From NCBI GenBank assembly GCA_964590645.1, contig CAZPYJ010000018.1, positions 16,261 to 80,260 of the forward strand: DNA of 64,000 nucleotides, read 5' to 3'. The first letter of the stretch is position 1. Every line of letters begins with the position of its first letter. Shown here one piece after another: positions 16,366 to 25,095 of this stretch. Made by a program: the position numbers and the translations under genes. Under the pieces are notes generated by a model. That model was not told the DNA's origin. It did not search any database and saw only the letters and a program-made list of their open reading frames with translations. The stretch comes from JAGNHN01 sp964590645 (GTDB lineage: Bacteria; Bacteroidota; Bacteroidia; Bacteroidales; JAGNHN01).

Positions 16366-17793
16366 TTATTCAGACCAGAGAAGGAAGAGGGCTTTGGCAA
16401 TGCCCGTATTATTGAGAATGGGCCCGTAAAACGGATCTTCACCTTCAATAAAATCTTTGAAGGAGCCACTGCCGGCCCCTTTGGCATAGAAGGGGATCAG
16501 ATGATTGGTATGGCTGTCGCTGTTCCAACGCATCAGAGGCATTTTGCCCTTACCCTGGTTTATCACAGGATTGTGCTCAGGGTGATGCTCTTCCTCCCTG
16601 GGCCCTGTAAGGTAACCGCATTCGTGGTCACCGGTCACGATGAGCAGGCTCTCCTCCCAGCCTCCGTGGGCATTGATCCATTCGATGGCGGCATCCACAG
16701 CGGCATTAAAATCCATCATTTCTTCTATCATTCGTCCGCTTTCATTATTGTGCGAAGCCCAATCCACGGCTCCACCTTCTACCATCAAAAAGAAGCCATC
16801 TTCATCCTGATTGAGCACATTGACCGCTGCCAGGAACATTTCCTTCAAACTCGGTACATTTTGGTTCAGGACTTCGGCAAAAGGTTCGGCCCCGGCATCC
16901 CCCTTGCGTTCCTGTTGCAATGTTTTCGCTACCTGCGCAGTGCCAAGCACACGTAAAGGAACATCGCTGTGCTGCAATGCAATGAAATCCTCCCGGCTTT
17001 CGATCAGGGTCCAGGGATCCGCAATGCCGTCACCATCCACATCCTGCACTACCCTGTTCCCGGACGGCGAGGGTTCACTAAACTGAAAGTATCCCTTTCT
17101 AAGAGCCTTCCAGCTATCCTCACCCCCTACATAATCATAATTGGCTTCCTCATTCAGGCGCTCTCCGTTTTCGTCATAATGCGGATGACCTGCGCCCATA
17201 ATCACACGCAGACGTGTATCCAGCAACATCTCACGGGCTATTTCCGCATAGTTGCTGCGCAGGGCATTGTGGGCGGCAAAGCCTGCCGGAGTAGCGTGCG
17301 ACCATTGCACCGATGTAAGCAATCCGGTTGATTTCCCCAGCTGTTCGGCCTTCTCGGTGATATGAACCAGAGGTCTTCCCGACGGATCCATCCCGATCAT
17401 TTTGGAGAGGGTACGCTGTCCGGTAGACATAGCAGTGGCAGCTTCTGCGGATCCGGTGTAGCCCTGGTTGGCATAATCAAAACGGGCCCAGATACTATCC
17501 GGCTCATACCCGCCCATAAGCCATTGCGGAGCATTTTTCACCCGGTAGGCGGCCGGATAGGTGCTCAGAGCGTAACGGACAGGAAAATGGGCATAGGCCT
17601 GGGCATCCGCCCTCCCGGCAACATAATAGTCGGTAGCGGCAATGTGCTGGTAGCCCCATCCATCTGCAATAAAGAAAAAAATGTTTTTGGGTACAGTACT
17701 TTGTGCGTGGATGGCAAGGGCAGAAAAGAACAGTAGCCCGGATACGGCTATGGCCGTTCTCAGTTTATGAAAGGACCTCATTGTGCTATTCAT
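16366..17793 (-). CDS. Alkaline phosphatase (PhoA-type superfamily)
   Basis: Predicted 475 residues from ATG 17793; ATG 17781 is also possible and leaves a tidier signal peptide (hydrophobic about 18-34, ending IHAQ). The binuclear-metal phosphatase pattern is visible: FFIADGWGY near the N-terminus, the nucleophile region GSAEAATAMSTG, VDWASHNNE, and TGDHECGYLTG. The protein is presumably periplasmic or outer-membrane associated and hydrolyses phosphomonoesters. The nucleophile motif reads SAEAAT rather than the DSAAT of E. coli PhoA, so the assignment is to the superfamily and specificity is open. The gene is transcribed alone, convergent with the TPR gene. Confidence 0.88.
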   Translation of the reverse strand: MNSTMRSFHKLRTAIAVSGLLFFSALAIHAQSTVPKNIFFFIADGWGYQHIAATDYYVAGRADAQAYAHFPVRYALSTYPAAYRVKNAPQWLMGGYEPDSIWARFDYANQGYTGSAEAATAMSTGQRTLSKMIGMDPSGRPLVHITEKAEQLGKSTGLLTSVQWSHATPAGFAAHNALRSNYAEIAREMLLDTRLRVIMGAGHPHYDENGERLNEEANYDYVGGEDSWKALRKGYFQFSEPSPSGNRVVQDVDGDGIADPWTLIESREDFIALQHSDVPLRVLGTAQVAKTLQQERKGDAGAEPFAEVLNQNVPSLKEMFLAAVNVLNQDEDGFFLMVEGGAVDWASHNNESGRMIEEMMDFNAAVDAAIEWINAHGGWEESLLIVTGDHECGYLTGPREEEHHPEHNPVINQGKGKMPLMRWNSDSHTNHLIPFYAKGAGSGSFKDFIEGEDPFYGPILNNTGIAKALFLLWSE

Positions 17794-17815
17794 TTTGTGG
17801 TGATTCAATCCCTGC

Positions 17816-17823
17816 CAAAATTA
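17816..17823 (-). promoter_or_regulatory. Bacteroidota -7 promoter box for the alkaline phosphatase gene
   Basis: The minus strand reads TAATTTTG, matching TAnnTTTG, 22 bases upstream of ATG 17793. A TTG at 17808 would lie at the transcription start and is not used as start here. Confidence 0.5.
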
Positions 17824-17954
17824 GGATGATAATGCGCAACGCAAAGCGGGAGAGCAGTTAATTCTGGGTTAAGTTAAGGCAGACAAAGTGTGGCGGGCTG
17901 AAAAAGCATAATGAAAACCGGGGGTTTGATTGCGTCCTGCAGCATTCTTGCTGC

Positions 17955-18896
17955 TTACATATCAGACAAATTCATTTTTGCCGTCTGGTATTCCTGCAAG
18001 AGTTTCTGCATTATCTGCTTCACGGGAAGAATGTTATCGATCTGGGCAGAGACCTGTCCTATCTCCAGTTCTCCTTCCTCCGTATCCCCTTCAAACATAC
18101 CCTGCTTGGCCCTTCCCCGGCCCAGTATGGCGGCCAGTTCATCTGCGCTGGCTCCTTCCGTTTCGCGTGTATGTATCTGCTCGAAGAAGGGGTTTCGCAG
18201 CAGGCGCACCGGCACCACCTTTTTCAGGCTCAGCATTGTATCTCCTTCTCCAGCCTTTACAATGCTTTCCTTGAAGGCTGGGTGTGCGGAAGACTCTGCA
18301 GAGGCGGCAAACAGGCTCCCAATCTGCACACCGTCGGCACCCAGGGCAAAAGCGGCCAGAATAGCCTGACCGGAACCAATCCCACCGGCAGCGATCAGCG
18401 GAATGCTGATTTTTTTCCTGACCAGGGGTATCAGGGCCATCGTGGTGGTTTCCTCTCTTCCATTGTGCCCACCGGCTTCAAAGCCTTCAGCCACCACAGC
18501 ATCCACCCCTGCCGCTTCGCATTTGACAGCCAGTCGTGCGCTGGGAACGACGTGGGCTACCCTGATCCCATTCTCCTTCAGCAGGCGGGTGTACTTCGCC
18601 GGATTCCCCGCAGAGGTAAAGACAATGGGGACCTTCTCTTCCAGGATGATCTGCATCAGCTCCTCCGTCTGTGGATAAAGCAGGGGCACGTTCACCCCAA
18701 ATGGCTTATCTGTGGCGTCAAAGGTTTTTCGGATGTGTTCCCTGAAAACATCCGGATACATCGACCCGGCCCCAATGAGTCCAAGCCCCCCTGCCTTGCT
18801 CACAGCTGCAGTCAACTTCCAGCCGCTGCACCAGATCATCCCTCCCTGAATAATGGGATAGCGAATACCAAACAGAGAAGCAATGCTTTGGCTCAT
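17955..18896 (-). CDS. Nitronate monooxygenase / FabK-like FMN TIM-barrel protein
   Basis: Predicted 313-residue cytoplasmic flavoprotein. The N-terminal YPIIQGGMIWCSG, the AGGLGLIG loop, the EGFEAGGHNG phosphate-binding motif with its conserved His, and AAGGIGSGQAI are diagnostic of the nitronate monooxygenase/2-nitropropane dioxygenase superfamily, which includes the enoyl-ACP reductase FabK. Sequence alone does not separate the two activities; Bacteroidota members are usually annotated as nitronate monooxygenase. Its start overlaps the stop of the upstream UbiA-type gene by 4 bases (ATGA), so it is translationally coupled to a membrane prenyltransferase, which hints at a lipid- or quinone-linked redox role. 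Confidence 0.87.
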   Translation of the reverse strand: MSQSIASLFGIRYPIIQGGMIWCSGWKLTAAVSKAGGLGLIGAGSMYPDVFREHIRKTFDATDKPFGVNVPLLYPQTEELMQIILEEKVPIVFTSAGNPAKYTRLLKENGIRVAHVVPSARLAVKCEAAGVDAVVAEGFEAGGHNGREETTTMALIPLVRKKISIPLIAAGGIGSGQAILAAFALGADGVQIGSLFAASAESSAHPAFKESIVKAGEGDTMLSLKKVVPVRLLRNPFFEQIHTRETEGASADELAAILGRGRAKQGMFEGDTEEGELEIGQVSAQIDNILPVKQIMQKLLQEYQTAKMNLSDM

Positions 18897-19801
18897 AGTT
18901 TTATAAAAAAGTCAAGCAGATAGGCTAAAGATAAAACAATGCTGCCGATAGAGGAAAGGGCAATGGCTTTGGTCATCGCCGGCGTATAAAAGCGGGTATC
19001 CGTAAAACGTCTTGACAGTGAAACCACTGCAACAGCCAGGGGGAGGGTGAGCAGCAGAAGCAGACTCCACCAGGTCAGAACGTCCAACAATACCCCTGCA
19101 GGGACAGCCGCATAGGCAAGGATATTGCCCCACAGTAGGATCTGAACCGTCCTGGGCTGGCCAAAACGCACCGGAATGCACCTTTTTCCTGACTTCACAT
19201 CGTCGTCGTGATCGAAAATATTGGAGACAATGCCCACATTCATTGTGAATATACCTACAGGAACAGAGATAAGGAGAGGCTCCCAGCTGAATTGTGCAGT
19301 CAGCACATAATACATCCCGAAGACAATCATCGGGCCGAAGGCAAAGAAAAGGGCGCTTTCTCCCAGGCCGCGGTAGTTCAGCCTGACCGGTGGAGCGGTA
19401 TAGAAGAATACGATGAACGCTCCGGCGGCCATCAGATAAAGGACAGGGAGGCCCACCTCGATCAAAAGATAGATGCCGGCTCCCACTGCAATCGCCAGGC
19501 TAAGGCCTGCGGCGATCAACACCTGTCGGGTGGTCACCTTGCCATCTATCAGCGGACTGTCGTGAAACTGCTGCTCTTTATTGCCCAGATTGCCATTGAT
19601 GTAATCGTAATAATCATCGATAAAATCCGCTGCGCCGTGGGCCATTACAATCCCGATGGTAGCCACAATAAAGAGAGTCCAGTCGAACATCCCGTGCTGC
19701 CAGGCGATGAGCCCGCCCAGGATGGAAGGCAGCAGACTAACAACCAGGAAAGGAGCCCTGGCAGCTTTAAACCATACGATGAGGGTTTCTTTGAATGACA
19801 T
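18893..19801 (-). CDS. UbiA-family prenyltransferase with intact Asp motifs
   Basis: Predicted 302-residue membrane protein with about eight to nine hydrophobic helices. The first aspartate motif is ADFIDDYYDYINGN (residues about 58-71) and the second is NIFDHDDDVKSGKRCIPVRFG near residue 200; these bind the Mg-diphosphate of the prenyl donor. The layout matches MenA-like and related UbiA enzymes that attach a polyprenyl tail to an aromatic acceptor. The acceptor is not determinable; no men genes are adjacent. It sits 15 bases after a degenerate paralog and overlaps the nitronate monooxygenase-like gene by 4 bases, forming a three-gene operon. The polyprenyl diphosphate could come from the synthase at 1840. 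Confidence 0.87.
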   Translation of the reverse strand: MSFKETLIVWFKAARAPFLVVSLLPSILGGLIAWQHGMFDWTLFIVATIGIVMAHGAADFIDDYYDYINGNLGNKEQQFHDSPLIDGKVTTRQVLIAAGLSLAIAVGAGIYLLIEVGLPVLYLMAAGAFIVFFYTAPPVRLNYRGLGESALFFAFGPMIVFGMYYVLTAQFSWEPLLISVPVGIFTMNVGIVSNIFDHDDDVKSGKRCIPVRFGQPRTVQILLWGNILAYAAVPAGVLLDVLTWWSLLLLLTLPLAVAVVSLSRRFTDTRFYTPAMTKAIALSSIGSIVLSLAYLLDFFIKL

Positions 19802-19816
19802 AGTTAGAAATGAAGG

Positions 19817-20683
19817 TTAAATGAATAATGACAAGCTTAAGAGGATGCCAGCCATCAGGAGGCTTACGATGGATCGCACTACCGCCCAGAGATAATCCTG
19901 GAGGCGGCTGCTGGCTTTGCGGACCACCCTTACCACACTTGCAGACAAGGGCAGGGCCAGCAGGACCAGCAGGGATGTCAGAGGCAGGTAATCCATCAGT
20001 ATCAGGGCGATCAGGCTTAGGTATGCCAGGGAGCTAAGCCAGATGATCCGGCTGCGGTTAAGCTTCAGCACCACATCCTGACCGCCTTCCTGCCCTAATT
20101 CAAATCGTGCTCCCTTCAGGTAGGCTACCACCGTTACCAGGAAGGCCAGTGGCAGGGAAACCATCACCGGTGTGAGGCTCAGGTTTCCGCTGAGCACAAA
20201 ATACATCCCGAGCATACTTAAGGGTCCGAATGTGATAAAGACGACGGGCTCCTTCAGGCCCCGGCGCATCAAGGGAGTGAAAAGGATGGCGATGAGGCCG
20301 CCGGCCAAAGCCAGCCAGATCACAGCCGGACCCAACACCAGAAAGTAGTGTATGCCGATACCCAAATCGATCAGCAGGCAGACAATACCCGCAAGGAGGG
20401 TACCGTGCTTTCCCGGGAGCAGCGAAGTGAAAAAGGGTTGCCACCCTGCAAATATTTTGGTATGTGCATCCTGCGCATCGGTATGGCGATGCGTGAAATA
20501 ATAATACAGGTAATCTCCTCCAGCCTGCCCGATCAGCAGGGCGGCCGCCACGAGCAGAAAATCAGGCCAGGAAAAACTGCCTTCGTACCAGGCCAGCGCT
20601 CCCCCTGCCAGGGATGGCACAATGGTGGCAGAAAAAAGGGCGAACTTAATCACCCGTATGGCTTTCGCTCTTGGGTTTTCCAT
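19817..20683 (-). CDS. UbiA-like membrane protein with degenerate catalytic motifs
   Basis: Predicted 288 residues from ATG 20683 (the frame opens at 20725, but the extra codons look non-coding). Hydrophobic helix number and spacing, the KFALFSATIVPSLAGGALAW start and the FGPLSMLGMYFVLSG helix line up with the intact paralog downstream (FGPMIVFGMYYVLTA there). At the first motif the aligned residues are GGDYLYYYFTHR, so only one of four Asp remains; at the second, YLKGARFELGQEGGQ replaces the Asp cluster. It therefore probably cannot hold the Mg-diphosphate in the usual way and may be a pseudo-enzyme or partner subunit. It precedes the active paralog by 15 bases. Confidence 0.8.
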   Translation of the reverse strand: MENPRAKAIRVIKFALFSATIVPSLAGGALAWYEGSFSWPDFLLVAAALLIGQAGGDYLYYYFTHRHTDAQDAHTKIFAGWQPFFTSLLPGKHGTLLAGIVCLLIDLGIGIHYFLVLGPAVIWLALAGGLIAILFTPLMRRGLKEPVVFITFGPLSMLGMYFVLSGNLSLTPVMVSLPLAFLVTVVAYLKGARFELGQEGGQDVVLKLNRSRIIWLSSLAYLSLIALILMDYLPLTSLLVLLALPLSASVVRVVRKASSRLQDYLWAVVRSIVSLLMAGILLSLSLFI

Positions 20684-20747
20684 CTTGAATCCTTGTTTGA
20701 AAAAAGGGAACAATAGAAAGGGCAAAGGGGTTTACAGGAATTCAAGC

Positions 20748-21638
20748 CTATTCCACAATCTTTTTGCTTTCCACCTGCAGAATACGGTAATCGTCAGGAT
20801 GATATACAAACGCAATGACCCGGCACTGCTCTACCTTCCACGCTCCGGGAAAAGCATAGGCATAAGATCGGATCACCTCATCGCCTTCAAAGCTGAGGGT
20901 ATCAGAGGAAGCCAGATCCACGCCCCAGGTGCCCAGGATGCTTCCCCGGAGCATATACATTTGCGTGTAATCCAGGATGTCGGGTGTAGGGCCAACCTGC
21001 GGACTATTGTTCTTCTGTGCGGAGGGAATGCTGTCCTCCGTGATATACAGAACCAGCTTGAGGTCTTCTTTCATATCATCCAGGAATACGGTACGGATAT
21101 GAGAGCACAGCCGCTGTTCCTCCTCATTCCAATCCAGGAGGAGTTGCAAGGCGAGTTGGGGTGTGGCATTCAGGGACAATTCTATCTCCGATGCCCAGCT
21201 GGCCGGGGCCAGAATATGGGACTGGGAGAAGCCTTTGCGGTTCACCATTCCATTGGGATTGCCTGCCATCCCGATCCCGAAAAACTGGTCCAGCTCGGTC
21301 CCCTCCGCACATCGAAAGTCATTGTCGTAAGGCGGGCTTTTGGGATCGGCAAAAAAGCCTGCGTGAACAGCCATCACAACCAGCCGATCCCCGTGCAGAG
21401 TCATCAGATCCTTTGCCAGTACAGCGGCGGCAGGACAGTTCGGGCAATATTGCCCGGTGTACTCTTCCAAGAGCACCTTTTGCTCAGGGTTCACCAAATC
21501 AGGGAAATCCGGAACAGGACAGGCTGAGGTATCGATGATGACACTGTCGCGCAGATAAGGAGCCTCTATTTCATCACAGGAAGGCATCAGCCAGACGCCC
21601 GCCAGGAGTATGAGGAGTAGGTTCAGGGTGTTTTTCAT
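20748..21638 (-). CDS. Omp28-related lipoprotein with thioredoxin-like fold
   Basis: Predicted 296 residues. A signal peptide ends at a lipobox cysteine (LMPSC, Cys21) followed by acidic residues. The EEYTGQYCPNCPAA segment is a thioredoxin-like CxxC in the arrangement seen in Omp28-related outer-membrane proteins, followed by the expected HAGFF and GNPNGMVNR blocks. The family is outer-membrane associated in Porphyromonas gingivalis; redox activity is plausible but unproven. It is the last gene of a three-gene operon (TlpA-like, DUF6029, Omp28), separated from the middle gene by 12 bases, and lies upstream of the UbiA cluster with a 64-base gap. Confidence 0.85.
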   Translation of the reverse strand: MKNTLNLLLILLAGVWLMPSCDEIEAPYLRDSVIIDTSACPVPDFPDLVNPEQKVLLEEYTGQYCPNCPAAAVLAKDLMTLHGDRLVVMAVHAGFFADPKSPPYDNDFRCAEGTELDQFFGIGMAGNPNGMVNRKGFSQSHILAPASWASEIELSLNATPQLALQLLLDWNEEEQRLCSHIRTVFLDDMKEDLKLVLYITEDSIPSAQKNNSPQVGPTPDILDYTQMYMLRGSILGTWGVDLASSDTLSFEGDEVIRSYAYAFPGAWKVEQCRVIAFVYHPDDYRILQVESKKIVE

Positions 21639-21650
21639 CTTCTTTTCACT

Positions 21651-23351
21651 TTAAAAACTGCTGCTCACCGAAAGGGTCAGGCCGCTGGCCGCTGGTACGT
21701 TGCGACAGACACCGCCCACGCAGAGAATGCCTTCGCGCTGCCGTCCGTAAGAGAGCGCAATGCGGCTGCTGCCCCGGATGTAGCCCATAGACACATTATA
21801 GTAATGATAGGTGTTGGAAGATTCCGGATTGTCGAAATTATACTGATCCATCACTGAGAAGAACCAACGGGGTGCAATGGTATATTCCAGGGTGGCCGCC
21901 AGCCACTTGCCCGAATCCTGCTGCGTGGAGAGGTATTGCAGCTCCACCCGCAGATTCTTCTTCGGGCTGAACTTATATCCCAGATCCAGTACAAATACAT
22001 CGGCCTGATAGTAATGGTCCCCATCTTCGATCCCTTCTTCCACCACATCAAAATTATAATCCAGGCGGGTATACTGGGCGATCAGTTTCACTGCAGGACT
22101 GATTTTTCTGGTCAGCTCCAGACTGAGGTCTTCGAAATACTTCACCTTCCCCGGGGCAAAGAAATCGGATTCGTAGCCGAAAGTGCCGGGGGTATTCAGG
22201 GCTGTACCCGCATCCACGGGTGTTTTATCCAGTCCGTTCACCAGTCCGTAGTGCAGATTGATATTGGTTCCGTACCTTCCCCCCAGGGTGCTTTTTTTGG
22301 GAATATTGAAGACGAGTTGTCCGGCGAAACCCATCTCCCCATTGGGTTGGGTTGCATAGGGATACATTGCGGGCAGGGCGTAGGCGTGCTGGCGGGTCAC
22401 AGGGGGAAGGAAGTTGATATCCAAAGCACTGGCCGTTTCAGTGCGGCGACTCTTGAAATAGAAATTGTCGATGCGCTTGGCAGAAAGGATGATACCCAGG
22501 CCTTTCTGTGCGTAGGAAGCAGTCAGGAAGGCCGCTTCCCCGTGACGGTAGATATAGTTGTTCAGCTCAGAAGGGTCATTGATCTTTCGGGCATACTCAC
22601 CGGAAAAGCTGAAGCGATGACGACTGAGCTGGAAACGTCCGGCAAAAGCGCCGACATTCTCCGGCAACTGGTATGGGACAAGGGTGGGGTCATCCTTCTC
22701 GTACTTGCTTACCATACTGGCGCCCAGTAGAATATTGGTTGCACTGCTGCGCAATGAGGGCAGAAGTTGGTTTAATCCGAACTCTGCATCCACCCCGCGG
22801 ACGATCCCCCTTTTCTTCGCCTCTTCGCGGTAGGAAGTCCAGTAATACCGCTGCGTTCCGTACACCCCTTTGATCTGTATTCCGGGCAGGGGAGTGAATT
22901 TCATCCGCACCCCGTCCAGTGAATTATCGTACCCCAGGCTCCAGTCTTCATAGGTTCTGAATACCAATCCATTCCCAAACTGTTCATAGAAATTCCCGAC
23001 GGTGATATCAAAGGCGTCTTTCTTGTATTGCACATAGCGGTTGGCAATCCCCTGGCCTTCCCAGGCATCGTCGTAGCCCACCATCGGTTTGAGGAAAGCT
23101 TCATAACGTATTCCGGCCGTAAAGCCGTCCAAACTGTATTGCACCTGCATAAAGGCATTCATCCCCATTTTCTTGCCAGCCAGGTCACCTTCGGTGATCC
23201 CGATCGTGGAATCGGCACGGTAAGTCTGCACATCCATCTGGAAAGAGCCACTCACATTCTGATTGCCTGTAAACCCCTGATTGTATGCCTGTAAACAGGG
23301 TATTAGAAGTAACAAACTGAATACTGCCCGGACTTGGTTGCGTAGTTTCAA
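21651..23351 (-). CDS. DUF6029-family outer-membrane barrel
   Basis: Predicted 566 residues with a signal peptide (hydrophobic about 10-22). The remainder is rich in alternating aromatic and polar strands, such as FQMDVQTYRADS, GNFYEQFGNGLVFRTYEDWSLGYDNSLDGVRMKF and TLEYTIAPRWFFSVMDQYNF, and ends with Phe (SVSSSF), a typical outer-membrane barrel terminus. This matches DUF6029 proteins of Bacteroidota, whose function is unknown. It stands between a TlpA-like thioredoxin and an Omp28-related lipoprotein; the combination suggests a shared envelope process involving disulfide chemistry, which is inference. Confidence 0.82.
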   Translation of the reverse strand: MKLRNQVRAVFSLLLLIPCLQAYNQGFTGNQNVSGSFQMDVQTYRADSTIGITEGDLAGKKMGMNAFMQVQYSLDGFTAGIRYEAFLKPMVGYDDAWEGQGIANRYVQYKKDAFDITVGNFYEQFGNGLVFRTYEDWSLGYDNSLDGVRMKFTPLPGIQIKGVYGTQRYYWTSYREEAKKRGIVRGVDAEFGLNQLLPSLRSSATNILLGASMVSKYEKDDPTLVPYQLPENVGAFAGRFQLSRHRFSFSGEYARKINDPSELNNYIYRHGEAAFLTASYAQKGLGIILSAKRIDNFYFKSRRTETASALDINFLPPVTRQHAYALPAMYPYATQPNGEMGFAGQLVFNIPKKSTLGGRYGTNINLHYGLVNGLDKTPVDAGTALNTPGTFGYESDFFAPGKVKYFEDLSLELTRKISPAVKLIAQYTRLDYNFDVVEEGIEDGDHYYQADVFVLDLGYKFSPKKNLRVELQYLSTQQDSGKWLAATLEYTIAPRWFFSVMDQYNFDNPESSNTYHYYNVSMGYIRGSSRIALSYGRQREGILCVGGVCRNVPAASGLTLSVSSSF

Positions 23352-23377
23352 GGTTTAAGGTTTTGGTGATCAAATGG

Positions 23378-23899
23378 TTAATGTCCTGAAATATCCTCTC
23401 CGGCCTTTACTTTCCTGACCAACTCGATCAGTTCCAGCTCACTCCCTTCAGAAAAGGAGGTATGTTGCCACACGATCTCCCCCTGCCCGTTCACCAGGAA
23501 AGTATGGGGGATCATATTGACATTCATTGCCCGCTTGAAATCTCCATTTGCATCGAGCAACACTTCATAATCCCATCCTTTGCCCATCACAGTGGGTCCA
23601 ACGCGGGAGGAGGAACGGGCATCATCGATGGAGACGGCAATCATTTTTACTCCGGTCTCTTCCTGCCATTCGTCGTACACCTCGGCAATGGCCGAAAGTT
23701 CCCGCATACAGGGTTTGCACCAGAGGGCCCAGAAGCTGACAATAAAAGGGTTCCCCTCATTGCTCAGCTTGGCGGTATTGACCACTTTTCCGTTCAAATC
23801 TTTCAATTCGATGGAAGGGAGTTGTTGTGCGGATTTGTCCTGGGCGGCAAGCATCAGCGGCGCAAGCAGGAGTATCCAGGTCAGGGTTTTCTTCATCAT
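23378..23899 (-). CDS. TlpA-like periplasmic thioredoxin
   Basis: Predicted 173 residues with a signal peptide ending in LAAQ (about residue 19). The thioredoxin active site is WCKPC in a SFWALWCKPCMRELSAI context, and the cis-Pro is in NMIPHTFLV. An AVSIDDARSSSRVGP segment is the insert typical of TlpA/ResA-like reductases. It most likely reduces disulfides of exported proteins or apocytochromes in the periplasm. It is the first gene of the operon with DUF6029 (26 bases downstream) and the Omp28-related lipoprotein. Confidence 0.9.
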   Translation of the reverse strand: MMKKTLTWILLLAPLMLAAQDKSAQQLPSIELKDLNGKVVNTAKLSNEGNPFIVSFWALWCKPCMRELSAIAEVYDEWQEETGVKMIAVSIDDARSSSRVGPTVMGKGWDYEVLLDANGDFKRAMNVNMIPHTFLVNGQGEIVWQHTSFSEGSELELIELVRKVKAGEDISGH

Positions 23900-24005
23900 A
23901 TCATAGATTTAGCTGTGGGTGCTCTGCATTCAAAACGCGGGCCAATTTAGGAAACATTGAGGGATTAGAATATCTCGAAGTAAAAATAAGGTTGCCAAAG
24001 CTGGC

Positions 24006-24980
24006 TCAGGCAGGGTACACCTCCAGCAGTTTCAGTGCTGGCGAAGGATGGATTTGGATGTGCTGCATTGAAGCCGGGATAAGGATGGCTTCTCCGGCCT
24101 GCAGGCTTTCTTCCCCATTCTCCCATCCTATGCGCCCCTGGCCTTCCACGCAGAGGTAAACCACGCAGCGATCGAGGGCTTCAAAATCTTTGCGCATCAC
24201 CCGGCCTAATTGTATCAGGTTACAAACAAAATGGGGGCTGTTTACCAGGGGAATGCTTTCATCCTCTTTCTTTTGGAAAGGCAGTAAGGGCAGGTTTACC
24301 GGACTGAAGTCGATGGCATCCAGGGCTTCGGCTGTATGCAGGGCTCGCATTTTACCATCCTGGCCTGGGCGATCCCAGTCGTAGATGCGGTAGGTAGTAT
24401 CGGCCGACTGTTGGATTTCGGCGATCAGGATGCCCGGCCCCAGGGCGTGGATGCGGCCTGCAGGCATATAGAGCACATCTCCTGCTTTCACTTCAACAAA
24501 GTGCAGGATTTCCTGCAAACGATTTTCTTCGAGGGCCTGCAGATATTGCTCAGCCTGGATTCCTTTTTCAAAGCCACTGATCAGCCTGGATCCGGGTTCA
24601 GCCTGGAGCACATACCACAGTTCACTTTTGCCGCGAGGCAGGCCGCGTTCCCGTGCCAGGGAATCGTTGGGATGCACCTGGACAGAAAGCCAGTCGTGGG
24701 CATCAATAAATTTGAAGAGCAGGGGGAAATCGGTACCAAAGTGAGCAAACACCTCTTCCCCCAACAATTCATCGAGGTAAACCTCGATCAGTTCGGGCAG
24801 GGTGTTTCCGGCCAGAAAGCCATTGCTGACTACCGTAGCCTCATTTTCCAGCCCCGACAACACCCAGGCCTCACCGCAATTGGACAGGGGTGCAAAGTCC
24901 TTGCCCAGCCAGCTGCGCAACTTTTCGCCCCCCCATACCTTTTCTTTAAAAACATCCTTGAATTTCAGCGGGTACAGCAT
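24006..24980 (-). CDS. manA: Mannose-6-phosphate isomerase, class I
   Basis: Predicted 324 residues from ATG 24980; nine upstream in-frame codons are excluded because they fall close to the promoter box. Zinc ligands are visible in SVQVHPND and, later, GKSELWYVL and PAGRIHALGPG. FKDVFKEKVWGGEKLRSWLG at the N-terminus and SADTTYRIYDWDR are family hallmarks. The enzyme interconverts mannose 6-phosphate and fructose 6-phosphate, feeding GDP-mannose and glycan synthesis. It is transcribed alone from the box at 25005-25012; no sugar genes are adjacent. Confidence 0.93.
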   Translation of the reverse strand: MLYPLKFKDVFKEKVWGGEKLRSWLGKDFAPLSNCGEAWVLSGLENEATVVSNGFLAGNTLPELIEVYLDELLGEEVFAHFGTDFPLLFKFIDAHDWLSVQVHPNDSLARERGLPRGKSELWYVLQAEPGSRLISGFEKGIQAEQYLQALEENRLQEILHFVEVKAGDVLYMPAGRIHALGPGILIAEIQQSADTTYRIYDWDRPGQDGKMRALHTAEALDAIDFSPVNLPLLPFQKKEDESIPLVNSPHFVCNLIQLGRVMRKDFEALDRCVVYLCVEGQGRIGWENGEESLQAGEAILIPASMQHIQIHPSPALKLLEVYPA

Positions 24981-25004
24981 TCCTTTGTGCAAATTGGTAA
25001 TGGA

Positions 25005-25012
25005 CAAAGATA
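25005..25012 (-). promoter_or_regulatory. Bacteroidota -7 promoter box for manA
   Basis: The minus strand reads TATCTTTG, matching TAnnTTTG, 24 bases upstream of the manA ATG. Confidence 0.58.
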
Positions 25013-25095
25013 GGAGAAAGGGGCAAAGCGTGCAGCAGAATGGAGCTTAGGGTTTGGCAGGTGAACGGAAAAGAACATAAGCAAGGGGGATAGAA

